The notes beneath the pieces are model-generated. The model had not been told where the DNA came from. It did not search any database and was given only the letters and a program-made list of their open reading frames with translations. Made by a program: the position numbers and the translations under genes. Positions 18,112-27,167 of a stretch of 34,273 bases of DNA are shown piece by piece. Source of the DNA: Gammaproteobacteria bacterium (GTDB taxonomy: Bacteria > Pseudomonadota > Gammaproteobacteria > DSM-19610); the NCBI GenBank assembly GCA_026197075.1, contig JAPHQV010000059.1, positions 1-34,273 of the forward strand, in the 5' to 3' direction. The first letter of the stretch is position 1. Each line of letters starts with the position of its first letter.

Positions 18112-18894
18112 TCAGCTCTCTTTGGTCCCGTTGCGCGCCGTCCAGCGTACGGCGAAGCCGTTGCTGTAGCGCAGATCCACGTGTTGCAAACGCTCCTCCC
18201 TGCTTACCACCAGGCTGGGGTAGGCGCGCAGAAAGCGCCGCACCCGTTGCCTGGCATCGATACGTCCCAGTTGCATGCTGACCCCCGAATCCAGGGTCAG
18301 CTCCAGGGCGCGGCGCGGATCCTGGCGCAGCCGCGTCACCGTCAGTCCGGCGGTGGACAGCAGCTGCTCCAGCTCCTGGTATTGGGCCAGCAGCGCCGCT
18401 TCGCGTCCCTCCGGTCCCTGCAAGCGCGGCAGGGGTTCCTGTATCTCGCGACCGGCGGCATCAAAGCGCTCGCCGCGCGGGTTCAGCAGCGCGCCGTCGC
18501 CCCAGCGCGCCACGGGTAGCTGTTCCTGCACATGCAGACGCACGGTGTCCGGCCAGACCCGCCGCACCGACACCCGGTCCACCCAGTCCAGCTCCTGCGC
18601 AGCCCGCTGGATGGCGACCACGTCCACGTTGAAGAATCCGCCGCGCACATGGGGCAGCACCCGTGCCTGCAATTCCGTCTCGCTGAGGTAGCGCAGGCTC
18701 CCTTCGATCTGCAACTGGCGCATGGGCAGGCTGTCGGGATCCTGGGTCCAGCGCACCAGGCCGACACCGGCCAGCACCAGGGCCAGCACCAGCGCGCCCC
18801 GGCCCAGCCGTGGCCACCAGGGCTGCAGACGCGCCAACAGGCTGACGGGCCGCGAGGCCTGTCCGCTTGTTGTCTTGCGCGCGCGCTCGGCCAT
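18112..18894 (-). CDS. ftsQ: Cell division protein FtsQ
   Basis: Bitopic divisome protein (260 aa) that bridges early and late division proteins with FtsL and FtsB. A basic cytoplasmic N-terminus is followed by a transmembrane segment at about residues 33-48 (GALVLALVLAGVGLVRW). A POTRA domain follows, starting MRQLQIEGSLRYLSETEL and including DWVDRVSVRRVWPDTVRLHVQEQ, and then the beta domain. Start: ATG at 18894, one base after the ddlB stop (TGAGATG). Confidence 0.95.
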   Translation of the reverse strand: MAERARKTTSGQASRPVSLLARLQPWWPRLGRGALVLALVLAGVGLVRWTQDPDSLPMRQLQIEGSLRYLSETELQARVLPHVRGGFFNVDVVAIQRAAQELDWVDRVSVRRVWPDTVRLHVQEQLPVARWGDGALLNPRGERFDAAGREIQEPLPRLQGPEGREAALLAQYQELEQLLSTAGLTVTRLRQDPRRALELTLDSGVSMQLGRIDARQRVRRFLRAYPSLVVSREERLQHVDLRYSNGFAVRWTARNGTKES

Positions 18895-18895
18895 C

Positions 18896-19828
18896 TCAGT
18901 CCTGCTCCCCTTCCAGGCTGGTGGCGAGGATACGCACCACCAGGGTTTCGAAATCCAGTCCGGCCTGGCGCGCCGCCATGGGCACCAGGCTGTGGTCGGT
19001 CATGCCCGGCACGGTATTCAGCTCGATGAGCCAGGGCCGGCCCTCGCCGTCCACCATGAAATCCACCCGCCCCCAGCCGCGACCATCGAGGGCCCGGAAG
19101 GCCGCCAGGGCCAGCTGCTGGTAGATACGTTCCTGTTCGACGGGCAGGCCACAGGGACAGTGATACCGGGTGCTGTTCGACTCGTACTTGGCCTGGTAGT
19201 CGTAAAACACATTGCCGGTCTCGAGACGGATCAGCGGCAGGGCCTCGTCACCCAGGATCGCGGCGGTGTACTCGGCGCCGGTGATCCAGCGTTCCGCCAG
19301 CACCGCCTGGTCGTATTGCCGTGCCAGTGCCCAGGCGGAAGGCAGTTGTCCCGCTTCCTCCACCTTGCTCATGCCGATACTGGAACCCTCGTGAATCGGT
19401 TTGATCATCATGGGGAAGCCCACATCCCGCGCGGCCCGTTCCAGGTCCGCCTCGTTGTCGAGCAGCGCGAACTCCGGCGTCGGCAGACCCACGCCATGCC
19501 ACAGCTGTTTGGTGCGCAGCTTGTCCATGGCCAGCGCCGAGGCCAGCACACCACTGCCCGTATAGGGCAGGCCAAGCAATTCCAGGCAGCCCTGCATCAC
19601 ACCGTCCTCGCCACCGCGACCGTGCAGGGCATTGAACACCCGGTCGTAACCGCCTTGTTCCAGTTGCCGCAGCACATCGGAATCCCCTGCGTCCACCGCC
19701 TCGGCGTCCACACCGGCGCGGCGCAGTGCTTCCAGCACGGCCTGGCCACTGCGCAGGGAGATCACCCGCTCCGCCGCGTGCCCGCCCATGAGCACCGCCA
19801 CCTTGCCGAAGGCCTGGACGTCCGTCAT
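18896..19828 (-). CDS. ddlB: D-alanine--D-alanine ligase
   Basis: ATP-grasp enzyme (310 aa) that makes the D-Ala-D-Ala dipeptide used by MurF. Visible motifs are KVAVLMGGHAAERVISLRSG at the N-terminus, the GRGGEDGVMQG loop, PMMIKPIHEGSSIGMSKV, and the metal-binding region WGRVDFMVDGEGRPWLIELNTVPGMTDHSLVPMAA. Its ATG overlaps the murB stop by four bases (ATGA). Confidence 0.97.
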   Translation of the reverse strand: MTDVQAFGKVAVLMGGHAAERVISLRSGQAVLEALRRAGVDAEAVDAGDSDVLRQLEQGGYDRVFNALHGRGGEDGVMQGCLELLGLPYTGSGVLASALAMDKLRTKQLWHGVGLPTPEFALLDNEADLERAARDVGFPMMIKPIHEGSSIGMSKVEEAGQLPSAWALARQYDQAVLAERWITGAEYTAAILGDEALPLIRLETGNVFYDYQAKYESNSTRYHCPCGLPVEQERIYQQLALAAFRALDGRGWGRVDFMVDGEGRPWLIELNTVPGMTDHSLVPMAARQAGLDFETLVVRILATSLEGEQD

Positions 19829-20727
19829 GCCGTTGCCTCACCCACCATGCGTACCTCGGTCTCCAGGCGCACACCATGCACGGCCTGCACCTTCTCCCGA
19901 ACCTCGAAAATCAGCGCCTCGATGTCCGCCGCCGTCGCTGCGCCCAGGTTGACGATGAAGTTGGCGTGTTTCTCCGACACCTGGGCATCGCCGCGACGCA
20001 GCCCCTTCAAGCCCGCCGTCTCGATCAGGCGCGCGGCGTGATCCCCGAGGGGATTGCGGAACACCGAACCACAACTCGGCTGCTGGGTTGGCTGGGTGGC
20101 ACCACGACGCGCCAGCAGTTCCTTGATGTGCGCCTGGGCCGCGCTCACGTCGCCCGGCGTGAGGCGCAGTTCCGCGCCCACGAACCACTCCTCGCGCGGT
20201 GCCTGCACACTGCGGTAGGCCACTTCGTATTCATCCGGCGCGCGTCGATGCAGCACACCGCGCCGGTCCAGGGTCTCCACCACCGTCACCAGGCCCCAGG
20301 TCTCGCCACCGAAGGCACCGGCATTCATCGCCAGCGCGCCACCCAGGGTGCCGGGGATGCCGGCCAGGAACTCCGCCCCGGTGAGCCCGGCCCGCGCCGC
20401 CGCCCGCGCCACCTTGGCACAGGTGACCCCGGCACCGGCATGGAGACGGTCGTCCCCCACCCGGCGCAGCTCGTCGAGTGCGCCAAGGGTGAACACCACC
20501 GTGCCGCGGATGCCGCCGTCGCGCACCAGCAGGTTGCTGCCCAGGCCCAGCCACAACAGCGGTTCTTCCGCCGGCAGGCTGGCCAGGAAGCCGGCCAGGT
20601 CATCCAGGTCTGCCGGCTGGTAGAAACGATCCGCGGGACCACCCACCCGCCAGCTGGTATGGGCGGACATGGGCTCCCGCTCTCGCAATTCACCGCGCAG
20701 GGCTGGCTGTAGGGGCGCCGTCATCAT
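19825..20727 (-). CDS. murB: UDP-N-acetylenolpyruvoylglucosamine reductase MurB
   Basis: FAD- and NADPH-dependent enzyme (300 aa) that reduces enolpyruvyl-UDP-GlcNAc to UDP-MurNAc. It is of the shorter type (type II): FAD-binding TSWRVGGPADRF, WLGLGSNLLVRDGG and GIPGTLGGALAMNAGAFGGE, then the catalytic serine in PSCGSVFRNPLGDHAARLIE. murB is not in the dcw cluster of E. coli; its place between murC and ddl is shared by other proteobacteria. The ATG at 20727 overlaps the stop of the 54-codon ORF by four bases; a second ATG follows directly. Confidence 0.96.
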   Translation of the reverse strand: MMTAPLQPALRGELREREPMSAHTSWRVGGPADRFYQPADLDDLAGFLASLPAEEPLLWLGLGSNLLVRDGGIRGTVVFTLGALDELRRVGDDRLHAGAGVTCAKVARAAARAGLTGAEFLAGIPGTLGGALAMNAGAFGGETWGLVTVVETLDRRGVLHRRAPDEYEVAYRSVQAPREEWFVGAELRLTPGDVSAAQAHIKELLARRGATQPTQQPSCGSVFRNPLGDHAARLIETAGLKGLRRGDAQVSEKHANFIVNLGAATAADIEALIFEVREKVQAVHGVRLETEVRMVGEATA

Positions 20728-20888
20728 GCCTTGCGCCGACCTCGCGCCTTGTCGGCGGTGACCGTCTTGCGCGGCCGACTGACCGTCGTCTTGCGCGCCG
20801 CCGGCTCAGCCAGTGTGGCCCGCAACCATTGGCTGCAGAGCGGCTCACCACAGCCCATGTGAAACTGATACCTGTTGTCCTGGCTCAT
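20724..20888 (-). CDS. Small basic protein of unknown function (54 aa) between murC and murB
   Basis: I do not recognise this protein. ATG at 20888 begins MSQDNRYQFHMGCGEPLCSQ. The first half has a Cys-x4-Cys pair (C13, C18) and a short amphipathic stretch (WLRATLAEP); the last 24 residues carry 10 Arg/Lys with no acidic residue other than D46, ending GRRKA. It has no membrane segment. Evidence that it is translated: GGAG lies 8 bases before the ATG, overlapping the end of murC; the ATG is 5 bases after the murC stop; and its stop overlaps the murB ATG as ATGA, exactly like its neighbours. The basic tail suggests nucleic-acid, ribosome or acidic-membrane contact, but that is inference. The alternative is a non-functional spacer used only for coupling. 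Confidence 0.7.
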   Translation of the reverse strand: MSQDNRYQFHMGCGEPLCSQWLRATLAEPAARKTTVSRPRKTVTADKARGRRKA

Positions 20889-20893
20889 ACCCG

Positions 20894-22330
20894 TTACTCC
20901 CCAACCGACTGCAATTGCCGCGGCAGTTGCTGCGCCGCCGCGCCTACATCCCCGGCGCCCATGGTCAGCACCAGGTCACCTTCGCGCAGCACCCCGTCCA
21001 GTGCCTCCGGAAGCTGTTCCACCGTTTCCACGAAAATGGGATCCACCTTGCCGCGTGTACGGATGGCGCGGCACAGGGCGCGGCCATCGGCGCCGGGGAT
21101 CGCTTCCTCGCCGGCGGCATAGACCTCCATGATGAGCAGCACGTCCACCTCGGACAGCACCTGGGCGAAGTCCTCGAACAGGTCGCGGGTGCGGCTGTAG
21201 CGATGCGGCTGGAAGGCCAGCACCAGGCGCCGCTCCGGCCAGCCACCACGCACCGCGGCCAGGGTCGCCGCCAACTCGCGCGGGTGATGGCCGTAATCGT
21301 CCACCAGCAGCACCGCGCCATGGGACGTGGCAACCTCGCCATAGACCTGGAAGCGCCGGCCGATACCCTGGAAGGATTCCAAAGCGTGCTGGATGGCGGC
21401 ATCGGCCACCTCCAACTCGGTGGCCACGGCGATGGCCGCCAGTGCGTTGAGCACATTGTGATTGCCGGGCAGGTTCAGGGTGACCGGCAGCGATGCATGG
21501 CCTTCCCGCTCCACGTCGAAATGCATCTTCAAGCCCTGCTGGCGCACCTTCACGGCGCGCACATCGGCGGGCTGCTCGATGGCGTAGGTGCGCACCGGAC
21601 GGGTGAGTTCCGGCAGCAGATCGCGCACTTCCGGATCGTCTACGCACAACACCGCCAGGCCATAGAAAGGCAGGTGATGCAGAAACTCCACGAAGGTCTG
21701 GCGCAAGCGCTGGAAGTCACCTTCATAGGTGGCCAGGTGATCCGCATCCACATTGGTGACCACCGCCAGCATGGGCTGCAGGTGCAGGAAGGAGGCATCG
21801 CTCTCGTCGGCCTCGGCCACCAGGTACCAGCCGGCACCGAGGCGCGCATGGCTGGCGGAGCTGTTGAGGCGGCCACCGATGACATAGGTGGGATCGAGTC
21901 CGCCCTCGGCCAGCACGCTGGCCACCAGGCTGGTGGTGGTGGTCTTGCCGTGGGTACCGGCCACGGCGATGCCGTAGCGGAAGCGCATCAGCTCCGCCAG
22001 CATTTCGGCGCGCGGCACCACCGGGATGCGCAGTTCGCGCGCCGCCTGCAGCTCGGGGTTGGCCGGCTGCACGGCGCTGGACACCACTACCACGTCGCAG
22101 TCGCGCACATGCTCGGCATTGTGTCCGACCCAGCAACGCGCGCCCTGCTCGCCCAGGCGCCGGGTCACAGCGTTTTCCTTGAGGTCGGAACCACTCACCT
22201 CGTAGCCCAGGTTGAGCAGCACCTCGGCGATGCCGCCCATGCCCACGCCACCGATGCCGACGAAATGCACGCGCTGGATGCGGCCCATGCCGGCGGCGGG
22301 AACGGCGGGGCTATGCGTCATCTTCCTCAT
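20894..22330 (-). CDS. murC: UDP-N-acetylmuramate--L-alanine ligase MurC
   Basis: Cytoplasmic ATP-dependent ligase that adds the first residue, L-Ala, to UDP-MurNAc. From the ATG at 22330 (478 aa) it shows the Rossmann motif GIGGVGM at residues 25-31, the P-loop [18 protein letters not shown], and the C-terminal [21 protein letters not shown] typical of MurC. The start is chosen because it forms an ATGA overlap with the murG stop and has GGAGG 5 bases upstream; an in-frame ATG four codons earlier lies within murG. Confidence 0.97.
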   Translation of the reverse strand: MRKMTHSPAVPAAGMGRIQRVHFVGIGGVGMGGIAEVLLNLGYEVSGSDLKENAVTRRLGEQGARCWVGHNAEHVRDCDVVVVSSAVQPANPELQAARELRIPVVPRAEMLAELMRFRYGIAVAGTHGKTTTTSLVASVLAEGGLDPTYVIGGRLNSSASHARLGAGWYLVAEADESDASFLHLQPMLAVVTNVDADHLATYEGDFQRLRQTFVEFLHHLPFYGLAVLCVDDPEVRDLLPELTRPVRTYAIEQPADVRAVKVRQQGLKMHFDVEREGHASLPVTLNLPGNHNVLNALAAIAVATELEVADAAIQHALESFQGIGRRFQVYGEVATSHGAVLLVDDYGHHPRELAATLAAVRGGWPERRLVLAFQPHRYSRTRDLFEDFAQVLSEVDVLLIMEVYAAGEEAIPGADGRALCRAIRTRGKVDPIFVETVEQLPEALDGVLREGDLVLTMGAGDVGAAAQQLPRQLQSVGE

Positions 22331-23415
22331 GCCGCCCTCCATTCCAGGCCCGCCGCGGCCACACAGGCCTGCGCCACCCGCCGCGCGGCCTCGGACTGTG
22401 CCAGGGCGCGCGCCTGTCCGGCCATGGCGACCAGGCGGGCGCGATCCGCCAGGAGCGGCTGCAGCAGTTCCGCCAGTCGCGCTGCATTCAATTGCGGCTG
22501 CGGCAGCAGCAGGGCCGCGCCCTGCTCCGCCAGGTAGCGGGCATTACCGGTCTGGTGGTCGTCCACCGCATGGGGATAGGGCACCAGGATGGCGCCGATA
22601 CCCGCCGCCGCCAGCTCGGCCACGGTCAGTGCGCCGGCGCGACAGACCACCAGGTCCGCCCAGCCGTACGCGGCGGCCATGTCGTCCACGAAGGGCTCCA
22701 CCCGTGCCGAAATACCGGCGGCGGCATAGGCCGCGCGGCCGGCATCCAGGTGGCGGATACCGGTCTGGTGCCAGACCTCGGGACGCAGGTCTTCGGGCAA
22801 GCGGGCAATGGCCGCCGGAACGGTCTCGTTGAGTGCCTGCGCCCCCAGGCTGCCACCCAGCACCAGCAGGCGTGGCCCGCCCGTGCGCTGCACCAGTCGT
22901 TCCCCGGGCGCCGGCAGGGCAGCGATGTCCTCGCGAACCGGATTGCCGGTGAGCAAGGCACCGGGCAGGGCCGCGGGGAACGCCACCATCACCTGTCGCG
23001 CCAGCGGCGCCAGCCAGCGGTTGGTCATGCCTGCCACGGAATTCTGTTCATGGATGAGCAGGGGCCGCCGCAGCAGCCAGGCCATCAGGCCGCCCGGGCC
23101 GGTGACGAAACCGCCCATGCCCAGCACCGCCGCGGGACGCAACCGCACCAGCACCCAGAAGGATTGCAGCAGGGCCAGGGCCAGCATGAAAGGCGCCGAC
23201 AGACGCCGAACCAGGCCCTTACCACGCAGGCCACTGACCCGGATCCAGGCCATCGGGAAGCCGGCCTCCGGTACCACCCGTGCCTCCAGGCCCTGGCGGG
23301 TGCCAAGCCAGGTCACCGCGATGCCCTGGGCGCGCAGTACCCGTGCCACGGCGAGCGCGGGAAACACGTGGCCACCGGTACCGCCGGCCATGATCAGGAT
23401 GGGCCGCGCGCTCAT
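22327..23415 (-). CDS. murG: UDP-GlcNAc:lipid I GlcNAc transferase MurG
   Basis: GT28 glycosyltransferase at the inner face of the membrane that converts lipid I to lipid II. The 362-residue product starts [22 protein letters not shown] with the glycine loop that binds lipid I. It continues with [29 protein letters not shown] and the donor site [40 protein letters not shown] at 23415 overlaps the ftsW stop (ATGA) and has GGAGG upstream. Confidence 0.97.
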   Translation of the reverse strand: MSARPILIMAGGTGGHVFPALAVARVLRAQGIAVTWLGTRQGLEARVVPEAGFPMAWIRVSGLRGKGLVRRLSAPFMLALALLQSFWVLVRLRPAAVLGMGGFVTGPGGLMAWLLRRPLLIHEQNSVAGMTNRWLAPLARQVMVAFPAALPGALLTGNPVREDIAALPAPGERLVQRTGGPRLLVLGGSLGAQALNETVPAAIARLPEDLRPEVWHQTGIRHLDAGRAAYAAAGISARVEPFVDDMAAAYGWADLVVCRAGALTVAELAAAGIGAILVPYPHAVDDHQTGNARYLAEQGAALLLPQPQLNAARLAELLQPLLADRARLVAMAGQARALAQSEAARRVAQACVAAAGLEWRAA

Positions 23416-24620
23416 GCCCGCACCCTCCGTCGCTGGGCCGGTTCCGTACCGGTCGCCTTCAGGTTGTGGACGTTGCAGCGGGTCTCGTAATCGATGCGCA
23501 GCAACAGGGCCACGGCCACGCACATGACCAGCAGGCTGCTGCCGCCGTAGCTCATGAGCGGCAGGGTCAGGCCCTTGGTGGGCAGCAGGCCCATGCTCAC
23601 GCCCATGTTGATGACGCTCTGCAGGCCGATCCAGATGCCGATGCCATAGGCCAGGTAGGCGGCGAAGGGCTGCTGACCCTGGCGCGCTACCTCGGCGATG
23701 GCGCAGGCGCGCCAGACCAGGAAGGCATATAGGGCGATGACCAGCAGTACACCCACCAGACCCAGCTCCTCGGCCAGCACCGAGAAGATGAAGTCAGTGT
23801 GCGCCTCTGGCAGGTAGAAGAGTTTCTGGATGCTGGCGCCCAGGCCGACACCGAACAGGTCGCCGCGGCCGATGGCGATCAGCGACTGGGTGAGCTGGAA
23901 GCCGCTGTTGAAGGGATCGGCCCAGGGGTTCAGGAAGGCGGTAAGGCGCGCCATCCGGTAGGGCGAGGTGATGGCCAGCAGGGCGAAGGCGCTCATCGCC
24001 ATGCCCAACAATACGGCGAATTGCCACAGCCGCACCCCGGCCAGGAAGGTCATGCCCAGCACGGTGGTCATCAGCACCACCATGGCGCCGAAGTCCGGCT
24101 CCAGCAGCAACAGCACGGCCGCCACCACCAGCACCGCCATGGGCTTGAGGAAACCGGCCACCTGGGTGCGTACCTCTTCGCCCCGGCGCACCAGGTAACC
24201 GGCCAGGTAGAGGATCAGCAACAGCTTGGCGGGCTCCGACACCTGCAGACGGAACGGACCCAGCACCAGCCAGCGCACGCTGCCGTTCACTTCGCGGCCG
24301 AGACCCGGCACCAGCACCAGGGCCAGCATCGACAGCGCCAAGGCCAGCCAGATGAAGCTGCCCCGCTCCCACACCGAGAGTTTCACCTGCAGTACCAGCA
24401 GCGCCAGCACCAGACCCAGGCCGAGGTGGACGAGCTGGCGCGTGACATAGTAGAAGGGCTGCCCCAGCTGGCGGTCGGCCATGGTGATGGAGGCGGAGGA
24501 CACCATCACCAGTCCCAGCAGCAACAGGGCACTGGTCGCCAACACCAGGCCGGTGTCAAGGCGTGGGCAACGCCCCGCCGGCCGGAAGCGGGCACCCAGG
24601 CGGGCGGCGACGGCCATCAT
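23412..24620 (-). CDS. ftsW: Septal peptidoglycan glycosyltransferase FtsW (SEDS family)
   Basis: Polytopic SEDS protein (402 aa from ATG 24620) that polymerises lipid II at the septum together with FtsI. About ten hydrophobic segments can be followed, starting LVLATSALLLLGLVMVSSAS. Family signatures include GRGDLFGVGLGASIQKLFYLPEAHTDFIFSVLAEELGLVG and the C-terminal LPLMSYGGSSLLVMCVAVALLL. The start forms an ATGA overlap with murD and has GGAG 8 bases upstream; the much longer upstream extension of the frame is murD read in another frame. Confidence 0.97.
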   Translation of the reverse strand: MMAVAARLGARFRPAGRCPRLDTGLVLATSALLLLGLVMVSSASITMADRQLGQPFYYVTRQLVHLGLGLVLALLVLQVKLSVWERGSFIWLALALSMLALVLVPGLGREVNGSVRWLVLGPFRLQVSEPAKLLLILYLAGYLVRRGEEVRTQVAGFLKPMAVLVVAAVLLLLEPDFGAMVVLMTTVLGMTFLAGVRLWQFAVLLGMAMSAFALLAITSPYRMARLTAFLNPWADPFNSGFQLTQSLIAIGRGDLFGVGLGASIQKLFYLPEAHTDFIFSVLAEELGLVGVLLVIALYAFLVWRACAIAEVARQGQQPFAAYLAYGIGIWIGLQSVINMGVSMGLLPTKGLTLPLMSYGGSSLLVMCVAVALLLRIDYETRCNVHNLKATGTEPAQRRRVRA

Positions 24621-25954
24621 GACAGACGCTCCACGGCCGCGGTGAATACGCGCCCGCGCTGTGCGTAGTTTTCGAACATATCGAAACTGGCGCAGGCCGG
24701 TGACAACAACACGCAGTCCCCGGGGACGGCCATCTCGTCGGCACAGGCCACTGCCTCTTCCATGCTGCGCGCATGCACCACCGGCACCACGCCGCGCAGC
24801 ACCTGCTCGATGAGTGGTGCATCGCGTCCGATCAGTACCGCACCGCGACCGGCGGTTGCCATGACCCGCGCCAGGGGCGTGAAGTCCTGGCCCTTGCCCT
24901 CGCCGCCGGCGATCAGCACCACCGGGCCGCTCATGCCCGCGATGGCCGCTTCCGTGGCCCCTACATTGGTGCCCTTGGAATCGTTGTACCAGGTGACGCC
25001 CTGGCGTTCGCGCAACCACTGGGTGCGATGGGGCAGGCCGGGAAACTGGCGCAGGGTTTCGAGCATGGCGTCCATGGTCAGGCCCATGCCCGTGCCAATG
25101 GCCAGTGCCGCCAGGGCATTGGCCAGGTTGTGTCGGCCCGCCATGCGCAATTCATCCGCTGGCAACAAGAGGTCCTCCCCCTGCGCCAGCCATTCGCGAT
25201 CTTCCCGCCGGCGCAGGCCGAAATCCCCGGCGGCCGGGACACCCAGGGTGAAACCTCGCATGGGTCGGGCCGCGTCGGCCAGGGCCAGCACTGCCACATC
25301 ATCGCGATTCACCACCTGCAGGGCCGCATTCCGGAAGATGCGTTGCTTGGCCAGCCCATAGGCCTCCTGGTTGCGATAGCGGTCCAGGTGATCGGGACTC
25401 AGGTTCAACAGCGCGGCGATGTGACCCACCAGGCTATGGGTGGTTTCCAGCTGGAAGCTGGAGAGTTCCAGTACATAGAAATCCGCACGGCTATCGTCGA
25501 GCAGGTCCAGGGCCGGCGTGCCGAGGTTACCGCCCACGCGCACTTCCTTGCCGGCGGCAATCGCCATTTCGCCCACCAGGGTGGTGACCGTGCTCTTGCC
25601 ATTGGTGCCGGTAATGGCCACCACCGGGGCCGTCACGGCACGGGCAAACAGCTCGATGTCGCCGATCACCTCCACACCACGCGCCTGGGCGCGGGCCAGG
25701 AAGGGTTCCTCCAGGGAAACACCCGGGCTCAGCACGATGCGTTCGGCGCGGGCAAAGGCCGCCTCGTTGAAGCCGCCGACGAACAGGGGGATGCCGGGCA
25801 GCTCGCGGCGCAGCTGCTCCAGGGCAGGCGGCTGCGCGCGACTGTCCGTGATGGCCACCTCGGCACCCTGGCGGGCCAGGAACCGGGCGCACGACAGCCC
25901 CGTCGATCCGAGACCGACGATCAGCGTTCTGCTGGCTGTGATCGGCTGTTCCAT
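24617..25954 (-). CDS. murD: UDP-N-acetylmuramoyl-L-alanine--D-glutamate ligase MurD
   Basis: Cytoplasmic ligase that adds D-Glu to UDP-MurNAc-L-Ala. From the ATG at 25954 (445 aa) it begins MEQPITASRTLIVGLGSTGL with the dinucleotide-fold glycine motif. The P-loop is ITGTNGKSTVTTLVGEM, followed by NLSPDHLDRY and the C-terminal NDSKGTNVGATEAAI and LLSPACASFDMFENYAQRG. GGGGA lies 8 bases upstream of the chosen start; ATGs at 25960 and 25981 are in frame and cannot be excluded. The spacer to the preceding 25-codon ORF is 44 bases, the only clear gap between mraY and murB apart from murC-orf54. Confidence 0.96.
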   Translation of the reverse strand: MEQPITASRTLIVGLGSTGLSCARFLARQGAEVAITDSRAQPPALEQLRRELPGIPLFVGGFNEAAFARAERIVLSPGVSLEEPFLARAQARGVEVIGDIELFARAVTAPVVAITGTNGKSTVTTLVGEMAIAAGKEVRVGGNLGTPALDLLDDSRADFYVLELSSFQLETTHSLVGHIAALLNLSPDHLDRYRNQEAYGLAKQRIFRNAALQVVNRDDVAVLALADAARPMRGFTLGVPAAGDFGLRRREDREWLAQGEDLLLPADELRMAGRHNLANALAALAIGTGMGLTMDAMLETLRQFPGLPHRTQWLRERQGVTWYNDSKGTNVGATEAAIAGMSGPVVLIAGGEGKGQDFTPLARVMATAGRGAVLIGRDAPLIEQVLRGVVPVVHARSMEEAVACADEMAVPGDCVLLSPACASFDMFENYAQRGRVFTAAVERLS

Positions 25955-25998
25955 TGGCATGATCCCCGCGGCAAACCCCATGTCGTTTCCGTGACTCC

Positions 25999-26076
25999 CT
26001 ACACCACCACCAGCAGCACCAGCGAGATCACTGCCAGGGTTACACCTACGATTGCCATCTGACTGCGTACGTCCAT
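25999..26076 (-). CDS. 25-residue single-span membrane microprotein between mraY and murD
   Basis: I do not recognise this as a described gene. ATG at 26076 begins MDVRSQMAIVGVTLAVISLV and ends in a run of Leu and Val directly before TAG. Residues 7-25 form one uninterrupted hydrophobic helix; the only charges are D2 and R4 near the N-terminus, which predicts the N-terminus in the cytoplasm. A near-ideal AGGAGG (26081-26086) lies 4-5 bases before the ATG and overlaps the mraY stop, stronger than the ribosome-binding sites of most neighbouring enzymes. It would be made together with MraY, murD and FtsW, so an accessory role beside one of these membrane proteins is conceivable. The alternative is a leader ORF tuning murD translation. 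Confidence 0.65.
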   Translation of the reverse strand: MDVRSQMAIVGVTLAVISLVLLVVV

Positions 26077-26084
26077 ACAACCTC

Positions 26085-27167
26085 CTACCGTATCTTCAGT
26101 GTTGCCAGGCCGATCAGTACCAGGATCACGGTGACGATCCAGAAGCGCACGATGACGCGCGGTTCCGGCCAGCCCATGAGCTCGAAATGATGATGCAGGG
26201 GCGCCATGCGAAAAATGCGCCTTCCGGTCAGTTTGAAGGACGCCACCTGCAGGATGACCGAGACGGTTTCCATGACGAACACGCCGGCCATGACGAAGAA
26301 CACCAATTCCTGGCGCACCAGTACCGCCATCATGCCCAGGGCCGCGCCCAGGGCCAGCGCGCCCACATCGCCCATGAACACCTGGGCGGGATAGGCGTTG
26401 AACCAGAGGAAGCCGAGGCCCGCGCCCATCAGCGCGCCGGCGAACACGATCACCTCGCCCGCATCGCGAATGAAGGGAATGGCCAGGTAGTCGGCAAAGC
26501 GCACATGGCCGGTCACATAGGCGAACACCGCCAGGGCACCGGCGATCATCACCGTGGGCAGTATGGCCAGGCCGTCGAGCCCGTCGGTGAGGTTCACCGC
26601 ATTGCTGGAACCCACCACCACGAAGTACACCAGCAGCACATAGCCCCAGCCCAGGTCCACATAGAAGTTCTTGAAGAAGGGCACCAGCAGCTGCACCTCG
26701 GCAGGCGTCTGTGCCGTGTAATACAGGAACAGGGCCGCGCCCAGCGCCACCACCGACTGCCAGAAGAACTTGCCGCGCGCGGACAAACCCTTGCTGTTGC
26801 GTGCCACTACCTTGCGGTAGTCGTCCGCCCATCCGATGGCGCCGAACAACAGGGTGACCACCAGCAACACCCACACGTAGCGGTTGCCGAGGTCGGCCCA
26901 CAGCAGGGTGGCCACCGCCACACCCACCAGGATGAGTGCACCGCCCATGGTGGGCGTGCCTGCCTTGGCGAGATGGGTCTGCGGACCATCGGCGCGCACC
27001 GACTGGCCGATCTGGTGGAAGCTCAGGCGCCGGATCATCATCGGACCCACCAGGAAGGAGATCAGCAACGCGGTCAGCACTCCCAGGATGGCGCGCAGGG
27101 TCAGGTACTGGAACACATTGAAACCGGTGTGGAACTGGCTCAGGTAATCGGCGAGATAGACCAGCAT
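26085..27167 (-). CDS. mraY: Phospho-N-acetylmuramoyl-pentapeptide transferase MraY
   Basis: Integral membrane enzyme that transfers phospho-MurNAc-pentapeptide to undecaprenyl phosphate, giving lipid I. From the ATG at 27167 it has 360 residues, exactly the classical length. Signatures are [11 protein letters not shown], the second-aspartate region [23 protein letters not shown] and, near the C-terminus, [19 protein letters not shown]. About ten transmembrane segments are present. The ATG overlaps the murF stop as TGATG and has GGAGG 7 bases upstream; the frame's upstream extension lies in murF. Confidence 0.98.
   Translation of the reverse strand: MLVYLADYLSQFHTGFNVFQYLTLRAILGVLTALLISFLVGPMMIRRLSFHQIGQSVRADGPQTHLAKAGTPTMGGALILVGVAVATLLWADLGNRYVWVLLVVTLLFGAIGWADDYRKVVARNSKGLSARGKFFWQSVVALGAALFLYYTAQTPAEVQLLVPFFKNFYVDLGWGYVLLVYFVVVGSSNAVNLTDGLDGLAILPTVMIAGALAVFAYVTGHVRFADYLAIPFIRDAGEVIVFAGALMGAGLGFLWFNAYPAQVFMGDVGALALGAALGMMAVLVRQELVFFVMAGVFVMETVSVILQVASFKLTGRRIFRMAPLHHHFELMGWPEPRVIVRFWIVTVILVLIGLATLKIR

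Noticed and set aside
23412-25019. Longer form of FtsW (535 codons)
   Set aside because: The first ~130 codons are murD read in another frame; the ATG at 24620 with Shine-Dalgarno and ATGA overlap is the natural start.
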